A stretch of 64,000 bases of DNA from WHSW01 sp033856255 (GTDB lineage: Bacteria > Actinomycetota > Thermoleophilia > Solirubrobacterales > 70-9), in contig JAWVFH010000029.1 of NCBI GenBank assembly GCA_033856255.1, positions 58,920-122,919 of the forward strand. Reading direction: 5' to 3'. The notes beneath the pieces were generated by a model. It saw only the letters and a list, made by a program, of their open reading frames with translations. It was not told where the DNA came from and did not search any database. Shown in pieces: positions 8,375 through 15,970 of this stretch. Position 1 is the stretch's first letter. Each line of letters opens with the position of its first letter. The position numbers were made by a program, and so were the translations under genes.

Positions 8375-8779
8375 ATGGAGTCAGCAGAACGAGCCCACAA
8401 GGGCGACTCGGGATGGGCGACGTTCGCCGGAGTGATGATGTTCATCGTCGGCTCGCTCGACGCCCTCTGGGGGCTCGGTGGGATCCTCAACGACGACGTG
8501 GTGGTGGTTGGCGGCCACGGCGCGATCGTCGCCGACATCACCACCTGGGGCTGGGTCCACCTGCTCCTCGGCTCGTTGATCGCGGTGACCGGCATCGGGC
8601 TGATCACCGGCAACTCCGCCGCGCGCTTCGCCGGCATCGTCTTCGTGTCGGTGAACGCGATCTCGCAGATCGTCTGGTTCCCGGCCGCGCCGCTGTGGGC
8701 GTTTCTGCTGATCCTGCTCGACGTGATCATCATCTTCCAGCTGACCGTGCGCTGGGACGTGCAGGCCCGCTGGGACTGA
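8375..8779 (+). CDS. small four-helix membrane protein (DUF7144-like)
   Basis: A 134-residue integral membrane protein. After a short polar N-terminus there are four hydrophobic segments, roughly residues 14-36, 54-76, 80-100 and 104-124. The WATFAGVMMFIVGSLDALWG opening and WGWVHLLLGSL pattern match small actinobacterial membrane proteins of the DUF7144 type, for which no function is known. The ATG follows a good ribosome binding site, AAAGGGGA, by 5-6 nt, so this message has a leader. Its stop is only 3 nt from the stop of the convergent peptidase gene. Confidence 0.8.
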   Translation: MESAERAHKGDSGWATFAGVMMFIVGSLDALWGLGGILNDDVVVVGGHGAIVADITTWGWVHLLLGSLIAVTGIGLITGNSAARFAGIVFVSVNAISQIVWFPAAPLWAFLLILLDVIIIFQLTVRWDVQARWD

Positions 8780-8782
8780 GCC

Positions 8783-9397
8783 TCACGGCGCGATCCGCAC
8801 GTGCAGATGGTTGTCGTGGTTGACGAGCGGCGTGACGATCCCGGGCGGTCCGCTGAGCGGTAGGTTCGGGCCGACGTAGATCGTCACCGCGCCGGCGGCG
8901 ACGAACATGTCGACCAGCTCCTGCGAGCGGCGCACGTTTACCTGGTCTACCACGGTCGGCGGCTCCTCGGCCCGATCGAGGCGCGGGTAGTAGACGTCGA
9001 CGTCGAGGCCGTTCTGGTGCGTGAAGTGGCCGATCCCGCCCCCGACCTCGGGGCCGAAGTAGCCGCCGTGCCGCAGCCCGAGGTCGCCCACCCCGACCCG
9101 CGGCGCGTGCGGGTGGAGGCGGTGGAACTCGCGCAGCACGCGCAACGTCGTCCGGACGAGGTCATCGGTTCCCCAGCGCCGCCAGTCGCTGTTCGGCTGT
9201 CGCTTCAGAACCGGGTCCCAGGTGAAGTACGAGTTGCCCGCCGCCGGCAGCCGGACACCATGCTCGAGCCGGCCCGCCCCCGGGGTCCCGATTGCCACGG
9301 AGTCGTGCCACTGGATCCGCCCCGCCCGGTCGCCGTCGGCCAGCCCCGGGCACCACAGGGTCAGCGCGACGAACGCGAGCGCGATCGGGTTGGCCAT
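8783..9397 (-). CDS. secreted M74 (MepA-like) penicillin-insensitive murein endopeptidase homologue
   Basis: A 204-residue protein starting with a hydrophobic signal-like segment (residues 4-20). The second half carries the LAS-type zinc peptidase pattern of family M74: HQNGLDVDV with His127 and Asp134, and NHDNHLHVRI at the very C-terminus with His194, Asp195, His197 and His199. MepA cuts the D-Ala-meso-DAP cross-link of peptidoglycan, so a cell-wall remodelling role outside the membrane is likely. At about 200 residues it is shorter than E. coli MepA. The predicted signal peptide contains a Cys (LWCPG) that does not form a clean lipobox. Confidence 0.78.
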   Translation of the reverse strand: MANPIALAFVALTLWCPGLADGDRAGRIQWHDSVAIGTPGAGRLEHGVRLPAAGNSYFTWDPVLKRQPNSDWRRWGTDDLVRTTLRVLREFHRLHPHAPRVGVGDLGLRHGGYFGPEVGGGIGHFTHQNGLDVDVYYPRLDRAEEPPTVVDQVNVRRSQELVDMFVAAGAVTIYVGPNLPLSGPPGIVTPLVNHDNHLHVRIAP

Positions 9398-9497
9398 ACC
9401 CGGGGTACGGGCCGGAGCGGACCTCAGGTCCCGCGCGACCCGCGCGACGCCAGTTCACCCGCCGGAGGTGTGATTCGGAAAAGGTTGCCCCTTGCAT

Positions 9498-9541
9498 GGG
9501 ATGCGCAACCGTCCTGCTTGGGATGCGCAACCGTCCTGCTT
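9498..9541 (+). repeat. perfect tandem duplication of a 22-nt unit
   Basis: GGGATGCGCAACCGTCCTGC followed by TT occurs twice with no gap (9498-9519 and 9520-9541). A GGTTGC at 9483 can pair with the GCAACC inside either unit. The role is unknown; binding sites for a regulator are possible. Confidence 0.9.
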
Positions 9542-9548
9542 TGCTGTT

Positions 9549-9565
9549 GCTAGGCGACACCTAGC
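9549..9565. repeat. palindrome GCTAGG-5-CCTAGC
   Basis: Two perfect 6-nt arms with a 5-nt centre, just downstream of the 22-nt tandem repeat. The size suits a dimeric repressor site. Regulatory function is inferred. Confidence 0.6.
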
Positions 9566-9605
9566 CAGGACGGCGGCCTGTCTGGGAGCACCAGGTTGGA
9601 CGAAA

Positions 9606-9625
9606 AAGGGCGCCTCGTCGCCCTT
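9606..9625 (+). promoter_or_regulatory. hairpin AAGGGCG/CGCCCTT abutting the -10 box
   Basis: A perfect 7-bp inverted repeat with a 6-nt loop whose last base is the first base of the TACAAT box. It sits where an operator would block RNA polymerase. Confidence 0.45.
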
Positions 9626-9630
9626 ACAAT
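9625..9630 (+). promoter_or_regulatory. -10-like hexamer TACAAT, leaderless promoter
   Basis: TACAAT, one base from the TATAAT consensus, ends 6 nt before the GTG at 9637. This supports that GTG over the ATG at 9649 as the start. Confidence 0.65.
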
Positions 9631-9636
9631 TCTCCC

Positions 9637-9969
9637 GTGATTCGAAGCATGGGTCTGTACCTGGCTTGGGGCGTTATCGGGTTCATCGCCACCTTTACGG
9701 TGCTCTACGGCTTTACTCCCGCCGGTCCGGTGATCGTGCTCCTGGTCTGGCTTGCCTACCGGAACCTGCCGACGATTTCCGGAAGCCGTCGGCCCGAGGC
9801 ATTCGGGACCCTCGCGGGGTTTGGGGCGTTCTGGCTGTTTGTTGCCACGACCGTGGATGGTGATCCCGCGCCGTTTGCGCTTGTTGGTGCGGTTGCGCTC
9901 GGTGTGTCGATGCTCAGCTATCTCATGGGTGGGCGCGACCGCTGTGTCAACGACCTGTCGACCGGCTAG
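9637..9969 (+). CDS. small membrane protein of unknown function
   Basis: A 110-residue protein with hydrophobic segments at about residues 5-23, 27-41, 58-72 and 80-96, so probably four membrane helices. No known family is recognised. The GTG start is placed by the TACAAT box 6 nt upstream; ATG at 9649 is a second option. Its base composition is less GC-rich than its neighbours (many GTT, TTT and ATT codons), which could reflect recent transfer or weak selection. Its TAG stop overlaps the TAG stop of the convergent monooxygenase gene inside a CTAG. Confidence 0.65.
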   Translation: MIRSMGLYLAWGVIGFIATFTVLYGFTPAGPVIVLLVWLAYRNLPTISGSRRPEAFGTLAGFGAFWLFVATTVDGDPAPFALVGAVALGVSMLSYLMGGRDRCVNDLSTG

Positions 9970-11423
9970 GCCGCTTCCGCCAGGTAGCTGCCGCGGTCGA
10001 AGCGGCGGGTGCGGCGCCACAGGTCGACGGTGAAGCCCGGCCACCAGACGCCGTTGCGGCCGTTGGCGTCGATGTACCAGCTCGCGCAGCCGCCCTGGTT
10101 CCAGACCGAGTCGCCCAGGCGGTCCTCGGTCTCGCGGTTGAAGGCCTCGTAGACCTCGGGGCGGACCTCGACCGTGGCGACGCCGGCGCGGTCCATTGCC
10201 TGCACGCACTCGGCGACGTAGTTGATGTGCGACTCCGAGGTGAAGATGATCGAGTTGTAGCCGCCGGCGCTGTTCGGGCCGACGAGGAAGAAGAGGTTCG
10301 GGAAGCCGGCGACCGCGGTGCCCAGGTAGGCGCGCGGGCTGCCCTCCCAGGCGTCGAGCAGCGACCGGCCGCCGCGGCCCTGCAGGGCGCCGAAGCCCTC
10401 GTTGTTGAAGACCCGGAAGCCGGTAGCGAGGACGATCGTGTCGAGCTCGCGCTCGGCGCCGTCGGCGGTCCTGATCCCGGTCTCGGTGACCTCGGCGATC
10501 GGCTCGGTGACCACCTCGGCGTTCGGGGCGCAGAGCGCCGGCAGGTAGGTGTTCGACATCGTGATCCGCTTGCAGCCGAGGACGTAGTCGGGGGTCAGCT
10601 TCGCCCGCAGCTCGGGGTCCGCGACCTGACGGCGCAGGTGACGGCGCGCCGCCTGCTCGAAGATCAGCGACAGCCGCCGGTCGACGATCGTGCCCAGCAC
10701 GGTCGACTCCTGAAGGGCGTAGATCAGCCACCGGAGCGCCCGCTGGGTGAACGGCAGCCTGCGGAACAGGCCCCGCTCCAGCTTCGTCACCGGTCGGTCG
10801 AGGTCCGGCATGACCCAGGACGGTGTGCGCTGGAACAGGTGCAGCGAGCCGACGAGCGGCTGGATCTCCGGGACGATCTGCACCCCGGAGGCGCCGGTTC
10901 CGATCACAGCGACCCGCTCGCCGGTCAGGTCGTGGTCGTGATCCCAGTCGGCGGAGTGGAACATCGCGCCGCCGAAGCGGTCGAGGCCGGGGATCTCCGG
11001 CGGCGCGGGCTCGCTCAGCCCGCCCATCGCGGTGACGAGGACGTTGGCGGTCAGCTCGCCGTGGGAGGTGGTGAGCCGCCAGCGCTTCGCTTCGTCGTCC
11101 CAGGCAGCCCCCTGCAGCTCGTGCTCGAATCGGATGTGGGGGACGACGCCGCGCTCGCCGGCGACCCGGCGCAGGTAGTCGCGGATCTCCGACTGCAGCG
11201 GATAGACCCGGCTCCACTCGGGGTTCGGGGCGAAGGAGAACGAGTACAGGGCCGACGGGATGTCGCATTGGCAGCCGGGGTAGGTGTTGTCGCGCCAGGT
11301 GCCGCCGACCTCGTCGGCGCGCTCGATGACGAAGAAGTCGCGCATCCCATCGTCCAGCAGGCGGGCGGCCATCCCGATCCCCGAGAAGCCGGCACCTACG
11401 ATCGCGACCCGTGCGTGCGTCAT
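9966..11423 (-). CDS. flavin-dependent Baeyer-Villiger-type monooxygenase
   Basis: A 485-residue class B flavoprotein monooxygenase. The FAD Rossmann motif GAGFSGIG is at about residues 10-17, the BVMO fingerprint FGGAMFHSADW fits FxGxxxHxxxW, and the NADPH Rossmann motif GTGASGVQ follows. A C-terminal ATGF motif (LATGFRVFNN) is also present. Such enzymes insert oxygen next to ketones or oxidise heteroatoms; the substrate is unknown. The ATG at 11423 is chosen because the FAD motif begins right after it and CATACT lies 8 nt upstream, although the frame is open further upstream. It is transcribed away from the ccm-heme operon across 54 nt. Confidence 0.9.
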   Translation of the reverse strand: MTHARVAIVGAGFSGIGMAARLLDDGMRDFFVIERADEVGGTWRDNTYPGCQCDIPSALYSFSFAPNPEWSRVYPLQSEIRDYLRRVAGERGVVPHIRFEHELQGAAWDDEAKRWRLTTSHGELTANVLVTAMGGLSEPAPPEIPGLDRFGGAMFHSADWDHDHDLTGERVAVIGTGASGVQIVPEIQPLVGSLHLFQRTPSWVMPDLDRPVTKLERGLFRRLPFTQRALRWLIYALQESTVLGTIVDRRLSLIFEQAARRHLRRQVADPELRAKLTPDYVLGCKRITMSNTYLPALCAPNAEVVTEPIAEVTETGIRTADGAERELDTIVLATGFRVFNNEGFGALQGRGGRSLLDAWEGSPRAYLGTAVAGFPNLFFLVGPNSAGGYNSIIFTSESHINYVAECVQAMDRAGVATVEVRPEVYEAFNRETEDRLGDSVWNQGGCASWYIDANGRNGVWWPGFTVDLWRRTRRFDRGSYLAEAA

Positions 11424-11431
11424 CGCAGCGG

Positions 11432-11437
11432 AGTATG
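11432..11437 (-). promoter_or_regulatory. -10-like hexamer CATACT for the monooxygenase gene
   Basis: CATACT on the minus strand lies 8 nt before the ATG at 11423. It is divergent from the ccmA promoter 28 nt away, so the two units may be regulated together. Confidence 0.5.
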
Positions 11438-11465
11438 TCGCAGCGCGCGGGACTGCCAGGTCGGT

Positions 11466-11471
11466 GATATT
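11466..11471 (+). promoter_or_regulatory. -10-like hexamer GATATT, leaderless promoter of the ccm-hem operon
   Basis: GATATT ends 6 nt before the ccmA ATG and no ribosome binding site lies between. This would be the promoter for up to ten genes. Confidence 0.55.
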
Positions 11472-11477
11472 TGGCGG

Positions 11478-12176
11478 ATGCAAGCCGCTCTCGTCCTGCG
11501 CTCGCTGCGTCGCGACTACAACGAACGCCCGGTGCTGCGCGAGGTCTCGATCGAGGTCCAGGAGGGGCAGACGCTGACCGTGATCGGACCGAACGGGGCC
11601 GGCAAGAGCACGCTCCTGCGGATCCTCGCCACGCTCCTGCGCCCGAGCGCGGGCGGGGTAGAGGTGCTCGGCGCCGGGCTGCCGGGGCAGGCGTGGAAGG
11701 TCCGCGGGCGCATCGGCTACCTCGGCCACGAGCCGCTGCTCTACCGCGAGCTCAGCATCCGCGAGAACCTGGAGTTCAACGCCCGCCTGCAGGGCGTCGA
11801 GCCGGCGGGCGAGCGGATCGACTCGCTGCTCGAGGCCGCCGGGCTCGCCCACCTGGCCGGCGAGCTGGTCCGCAACCTCTCGGCCGGGATGCTGCAGCGG
11901 GCGGCGATCTGCCGCGCGCTGCTGCCCGACCCGGCGCTGCTGCTGCTGGACGAGCCACGCTCGCACCTCGACCTGGGTGCCGCGGCGATCGTCGACGAGC
12001 TGCTCGGGCCGGCGCCCGGCCGGGCGCGCGTCGTCGTCACCCACGAGATCGAGAGCGGTCTCGCGGAGGCCGACCAGGTGCTGGCGCTGCGCGCCGACGG
12101 GTCCGTCGCCCACAGCGGCGCGGCGGCGGGGCTGACCCTGAGCGAGGCCCGGGCGGTCGTCGAGGGCAACGCGTGA
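11478..12176 (+). CDS. ccmA: heme exporter ATP-binding protein CcmA
   Basis: ABC transporter ATPase of 232 residues for system I cytochrome c maturation; CcmA with CcmB drives release of holo-CcmE in the membrane complex. Walker A is GPNGAGKS at 37-44, the signature reads LSAGMLQR at about 134-141, Walker B is ALLLLDEP at about 153-160 and the switch His is in VVTHE. The D-loop reads RSHLD rather than the common TSALD. The ATG at 11478 begins right after a -10-like box, and the family match starts within a few residues. Its stop overlaps the ccmB GTG by 4 nt. Confidence 0.92.
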   Translation: MQAALVLRSLRRDYNERPVLREVSIEVQEGQTLTVIGPNGAGKSTLLRILATLLRPSAGGVEVLGAGLPGQAWKVRGRIGYLGHEPLLYRELSIRENLEFNARLQGVEPAGERIDSLLEAAGLAHLAGELVRNLSAGMLQRAAICRALLPDPALLLLDEPRSHLDLGAAAIVDELLGPAPGRARVVVTHEIESGLAEADQVLALRADGSVAHSGAAAGLTLSEARAVVEGNA

Positions 12177-12841
12177 GCGCCTACCGCGCGATCCTCGCCA
12201 AGGACCTGCGCACCGAGCTGCGCACGCTGGAGTCGGTGCCGGCGATGGCGCTCTTCTCGGCCACGACCTTCGTGCTCTTTCGGTTCGGGCTCGACCGCGA
12301 GTCGCTCGCGGGCAGCCTCGCCGCCGGCGTCCTGCTGACGACGATCCTGTTCGCCGCGATCCTGGCGATCAACCGCGTCTTCGTCGCCGAGCGCGAGCAG
12401 GGCGGCTTCGACCTGATCCGCCTGGCGCCCGTCGACGGCACGGCGCTGTACGCGGCCAAGGTCTCCGTCCTCGTCGTCTACCTGCTCGCCTTCGAGCTGA
12501 TCGCGGTGCCCGTCTTCGCGATCCTCTTCCTCGACGACGCCGGCGGCCTGCTGCCGCTCGCCGCGGTCCTCGTGCTCGCCGACCTCGGGCTGGCCGTGCT
12601 CGGCGCCCTGGTCAGCTCGATCGCCGTCAACTCACGCGCCCGCGACCTGATCGCGCCCCTGCTGTTGCTGCCGCTGCTCGTCCCGGTGATGATCGGCGCC
12701 GCGGGCGCCGCCCAGGGGTTGCTCGCCGCAGGCGGTCCTTCGTACGACGATTTCGGCAAGTGGATGGCGGTCCTCGCTCTCTACGATGTCGTGTTCTGCC
12801 TCGTGGGCTACGCCGTCTACGACTTCCTGCTCGAGGACTGA
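12173..12841 (+). CDS. ccmB: heme exporter permease CcmB
   Basis: A 222-residue membrane protein with about six hydrophobic segments, partner of CcmA. The N-terminal KDLRTELRT and the motif FVAEREQGGFDLIRLAPVDG are typical of CcmB, where the cytoplasmic loop contacts the ATPase. The GTG start overlaps the ccmA TGA, a coupled arrangement. Frames upstream of this GTG are shadows of ccmA. It is followed after 4 nt by ccmC. Confidence 0.9.
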   Translation: MSAYRAILAKDLRTELRTLESVPAMALFSATTFVLFRFGLDRESLAGSLAAGVLLTTILFAAILAINRVFVAEREQGGFDLIRLAPVDGTALYAAKVSVLVVYLLAFELIAVPVFAILFLDDAGGLLPLAAVLVLADLGLAVLGALVSSIAVNSRARDLIAPLLLLPLLVPVMIGAAGAAQGLLAAGGPSYDDFGKWMAVLALYDVVFCLVGYAVYDFLLED

Positions 12842-12845
12842 CCGC

Positions 12846-13586
12846 ATGAGCTTCCGCGCCCCCAGAATCCTCCCCGTGCTCACCGTCGCGACGCTCGTCG
12901 CGGGGTTCTCGCTGGTCTTCTTCTGGACCCCCAACGACGCCGACCAGGGCTTCATCCAGAAGATCTTCTACCTCCACGTGCCGCTGGCCAGCTGCGCCCT
13001 GATCGGGTTCATGGTCGCCGCAGTGCAGGCGATCCTGCACCTGCGGACCGGGAAGCCGAAGTGGGACGTGCGCGCCTACGTCTCGATCCACATCTCGGTG
13101 ATCTTCGGGGTCGCCGCGCTGCTCACCGGGGCGATCTGGGCGAAGGCCTCGTGGGGCCACTGGTGGGTCTGGGACGAGCCGACCCTGGTCAGCTTCCTGA
13201 TCGTCTTCCTCCTCTACTGCACCTACTACCCGCTGCGCTACGCGATCGAGGACCGCGAGCGCCAGGCCCGCTATGCGTCGGTGTTCGCGATCATGGCCGG
13301 GGCCTTCGTGCCGCTCAACTTCCTCGCCGTGCGGCTGGCGCAGACGCTCGTCCACCCGCGCGTTTTCGCGACCAGCGACGGCGGCCTGCCGCCGAAGATG
13401 CTGTTCACCTTCCTCGTCTGCTTCGCCGGCATGGGGCTGCTCTGGGAGACGCTGGTGCGGTTCGAGCTCGCGGCGAAGTCGTCGCGGGCGCGGATCGGGC
13501 GCCTGCGCCGGGCGCTTGAGGGGGACGAGGCGGCGACGGCGAGCTCGCGGATCGCCCCCGTTCCGCGCGAGGCGGGGAGCGGCTGA
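12846..13586 (+). CDS. ccmC: heme-handling protein CcmC
   Basis: A 246-residue polytopic protein of the CcmC/CcsA superfamily that delivers heme to CcmE. The tryptophan-rich heme motif WGHWWVWD is at about residues 103-110, and flanking periplasmic His candidates are His44 in FYLHVP and the His in LVHPR. Six membrane segments are evident. The C-terminal 30 residues are polar and variable. Start ATG 12846 lies 4 nt after the ccmB stop. The stop TGA overlaps the ATG of the next small gene by one base (TGATG). Confidence 0.92.
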   Translation: MSFRAPRILPVLTVATLVAGFSLVFFWTPNDADQGFIQKIFYLHVPLASCALIGFMVAAVQAILHLRTGKPKWDVRAYVSIHISVIFGVAALLTGAIWAKASWGHWWVWDEPTLVSFLIVFLLYCTYYPLRYAIEDRERQARYASVFAIMAGAFVPLNFLAVRLAQTLVHPRVFATSDGGLPPKMLFTFLVCFAGMGLLWETLVRFELAAKSSRARIGRLRRALEGDEAATASSRIAPVPREAGSG

Positions 13587-13753
13587 TGCCCGCGCTGCCC
13601 CTCGACGAGGCCGGCAAGTACGTCGCCGGCGCCTACGTCGTCTTCGTCGCCCTGCTGCTGATCTACGTCGCGATCATGTCCGTGCGCCTGGCGCGGATCG
13701 ACCGTCAGCTCGGCGAGTTGGCGGACCTGGCGGAGCGGAGGGGCGATGGCTGA
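13586..13753 (+). CDS. ccmD: CcmD-like small membrane protein
   Basis: A 55-residue ORF directly between ccmC and hemA, overlapping both. It has one hydrophobic helix (about residues 13-33, from GKYVAGAYVVFVALLLIYVA) and then a charged amphipathic stretch IDRQLGELADLAERRG. Size, topology and position fit CcmD, the small subunit that stabilises CcmABC and helps release holo-CcmE. Sequence conservation in this family is low, so the call rests on context plus topology. Confidence 0.78.
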   Translation: MPALPLDEAGKYVAGAYVVFVALLLIYVAIMSVRLARIDRQLGELADLAERRGDG

Positions 13754-15095
13754 GCTGCTGGCGCTCGGCGTCTCGCACAAGACCGCGCCGCTGGAGCTGC
13801 GCGAGCGGATGGCGCTGACCGAGGGCCGCGCCGTGGGGGTGCTGGGCGAGCTGGCCGAGCGCGACGAGATCCTCGAGGCGGCGGCGATCTCGACCTGCAA
13901 CCGGACCGAGCTCTACCTCTACGCCGCCGACAAGGTCGGCGCTGAGGCGATCGCCCTCGGCCTGCTCTCCCGCGAGGCCAAGACCCAGCCGACCGACCTC
14001 GTCGGTCACCTCTACTCGCTGCAGGGCGCCGCCGCCGCCGAGCAGCTCTTCCGGGTCACCTCCGGGCTCGACTCGATGATCATCGGCGAGGCCGAGATCC
14101 AGGGCCAGGTGAAGCGGGCCTACGAGCTCGCCCTGGTCGAGGGGGCCACCGGCCCGGTGCTCAACCGGCTCTTCCGCGCCGCGCTCGCCGCCGGCAAGCG
14201 GGCGCGCAGCGAGACGGCGATCTCGGAGCGCTCGATGTCGATCCCCTCGGTCGCGGTCGAGCTCGCGCAGCGCACCCTCGGCGAGCTCGACGATCGCCGC
14301 GTGCTGGTGGTCGGCGCCGGCGAGACGGCCGAGCTCACGGCACGAGCGCTGGCGGCCAAGGGCGTGCAGGCGATCTTCATCGCCAATCGCCATTACGACC
14401 GCGCGATCGGGCTCGCCCAGCGCTTCGGCGGTCACGCCGTCCGCTTCGAGGAGCTGCCCGAGGAGCTCGCCGACGCCGACATCGTCGTCACCTCGACCAG
14501 CTCGCCGCATCACGTGATCGAGCGCGAGGGGCTGACCGAGGTGATGAAGGCGCGCAACGGGCGGCCGCTGCTGCTGATCGACCTCGCCGTCCCGCGCGAC
14601 ATCCATCCGGCCTCGCGCGAGGTCCCCGGGACCAGCCTCTATGACATGGACGACTTGCAGGCGCTGGTCGAGCGCAACGTCTCCGGCCGTGAGGCCGAGG
14701 CCCGCCACGTCGAGGGCATCCTGCGCTCGGAGCTCGCCCGCTTCGACCGCTGGTTCACCGCCCAGGACGTGACCCCGACGATCGTCGCCCTGCGCGAGCG
14801 CGCGGACGAGATCGTCGCCCGGGTGCTGGAGGAGAACGAGCAGCGCTGGGAGGGGATGACCGAGGCCGACCGCGAGCGCCTGCAGGTGGCGGCGCGGGCG
14901 ATCGCGTCGCGACTCCTGCACGAGCCCACGCTGCGGCTCAAGCGCGATGCCGACGAGGACAACGTCTACGCCAAGGTCGCCGTCCTGCGCGAGCTGTTCG
15001 GGCTCGATCCCGGCAGCGAGCCGATGGAGGGGGCCGACGCCGAGGTCACCGAGCTGCGCCAGCACCGCGACCCCAAGCGCGGCCGCGGGCGGTGA
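13746..15095 (+). CDS. hemA: glutamyl-tRNA reductase
   Basis: First committed enzyme of C5 tetrapyrrole synthesis, reducing Glu-tRNA to glutamate-1-semialdehyde with NADPH. It is 449 residues, the normal length. The opening LLALGVSHKTAPLELRER, the catalytic Cys51 in STCNRTELY, the substrate loop SGLDSMIIGEAEIQGQVK and the Rossmann motif VVGAGETAE are all present, followed by the helical dimerisation tail. The ATG at 13746 overlaps the end of ccmD, and the stop overlaps the hemC GTG. This ties heme supply to cytochrome c maturation in one operon. Confidence 0.96.
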   Translation: MAELLALGVSHKTAPLELRERMALTEGRAVGVLGELAERDEILEAAAISTCNRTELYLYAADKVGAEAIALGLLSREAKTQPTDLVGHLYSLQGAAAAEQLFRVTSGLDSMIIGEAEIQGQVKRAYELALVEGATGPVLNRLFRAALAAGKRARSETAISERSMSIPSVAVELAQRTLGELDDRRVLVVGAGETAELTARALAAKGVQAIFIANRHYDRAIGLAQRFGGHAVRFEELPEELADADIVVTSTSSPHHVIEREGLTEVMKARNGRPLLLIDLAVPRDIHPASREVPGTSLYDMDDLQALVERNVSGREAEARHVEGILRSELARFDRWFTAQDVTPTIVALRERADEIVARVLEENEQRWEGMTEADRERLQVAARAIASRLLHEPTLRLKRDADEDNVYAKVAVLRELFGLDPGSEPMEGADAEVTELRQHRDPKRGRGR

Positions 15096-15970
15096 GCCAC
15101 CCGCTGCGCCTCGGCTCGCGCGGCAGCACCCTGGCGCTGGCTCAGGCGCAGACCGTGGCCGACGCTCTCGGGGGAGCCGAGGTCGTCACGGTGAGGACCG
15201 CCAACGGCGAGGTCGGCGACAAGTCGCGGTTCGTGCGCGGAGTCGAGGAGGCGATCCTCGACGCGGAGGTCGAGCTCGGCGTGCACTCGGCCAAGGACCT
15301 GCCCGGGGAGCTGCCCGATGGCCTGGCGCTCGTCGGCGTCCCGGGCCGCGAGGACCCCGCCGACGCCTTCATCGGCCCGGCCGGCTCGCTGGACGAGCTC
15401 TCGGAGGGGAGCCGGGTCGGGACCTCGAGCCTGCGCCGCCGCTCGCAGCTGCTCGCCCTGCGCCCCGACCTCGAGATCGTCGAGCTGCGAGGCAACGTCG
15501 ACACCCGGCTGGCGAAGCTGGCCGACGGCGGTTACGACGGCATCGTCCTCGCGGCGGCGGGGCTGTCCCGGCTCGGGCGCCTCGACGAGATCTCGTTCCG
15601 GTTCGGACTCGAGCAGATGACGCCGGCGCCCGGCCAGGGCAGCCTGGCCCTGGAGGCGCGCGACGACGACGAGGCGGCGGCGGCGGCCGCGGGCCGGATC
15701 ACCGATCGGGGGGCGCTGATCGAGCTGACCGCCGAGCGGGCGGCGGTCCGGGCGCTCGAAGCCAGTTGCGACACGCCGGTCGGGCTTTGCGCCCGGGCGG
15801 GCGTCGAGGAGCTCGTCGTGCTCGGGTACGCCGGCCTTCCCGACGGCACGCAGTGGGTCCGCGACCGGGTGGCGGGCGACCTCGACCAGCCGGCCGCCCT
15901 CGGCGAGGTGCTGGCCGAGCGGATGCTTTCGGCCGGGGCGCGGGAGATCCTCGAGCAGGTGAAAGCGTGA
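15092..15970 (+). CDS. hemC: hydroxymethylbilane synthase (porphobilinogen deaminase)
   Basis: A 292-residue enzyme that joins four porphobilinogens into hydroxymethylbilane. Family markers are LRLGSRGSTLALAQA at the start, the catalytic Asp region HSAKDLPGELPDGL, GTSSLRRRSQLLALRPDLE, ELRGNVDTRLAKL and the dipyrromethane-attaching Cys in EASCDTPVG. The GTG start overlaps the hemA stop by 4 nt. The hemB gene for the preceding step is not in this operon. Confidence 0.96.
   Translation: MSHPLRLGSRGSTLALAQAQTVADALGGAEVVTVRTANGEVGDKSRFVRGVEEAILDAEVELGVHSAKDLPGELPDGLALVGVPGREDPADAFIGPAGSLDELSEGSRVGTSSLRRRSQLLALRPDLEIVELRGNVDTRLAKLADGGYDGIVLAAAGLSRLGRLDEISFRFGLEQMTPAPGQGSLALEARDDDEAAAAAAGRITDRGALIELTAERAAVRALEASCDTPVGLCARAGVEELVVLGYAGLPDGTQWVRDRVAGDLDQPAALGEVLAERMLSAGAREILEQVKA

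Larger units (their letters stand above)
9398..9636. other. 239-bp divergent intergenic region with repeats and palindromes
   Basis: No gene is seen here. It separates the minus-strand M74-like peptidase from a plus-strand membrane protein. It contains a 22-nt tandem duplication (9498-9541), a 17-nt palindrome (9549-9565), a 7-bp hairpin (9606-9625) and a -10-like box (9625-9630). The AT content is visibly higher than in the flanks. Confidence 0.7.

Noticed and set aside
6493..8733. 746-codon minus-strand frame
   Set aside because: It lies antisense to the clear aldehyde dehydrogenase gene and shows no family motif.
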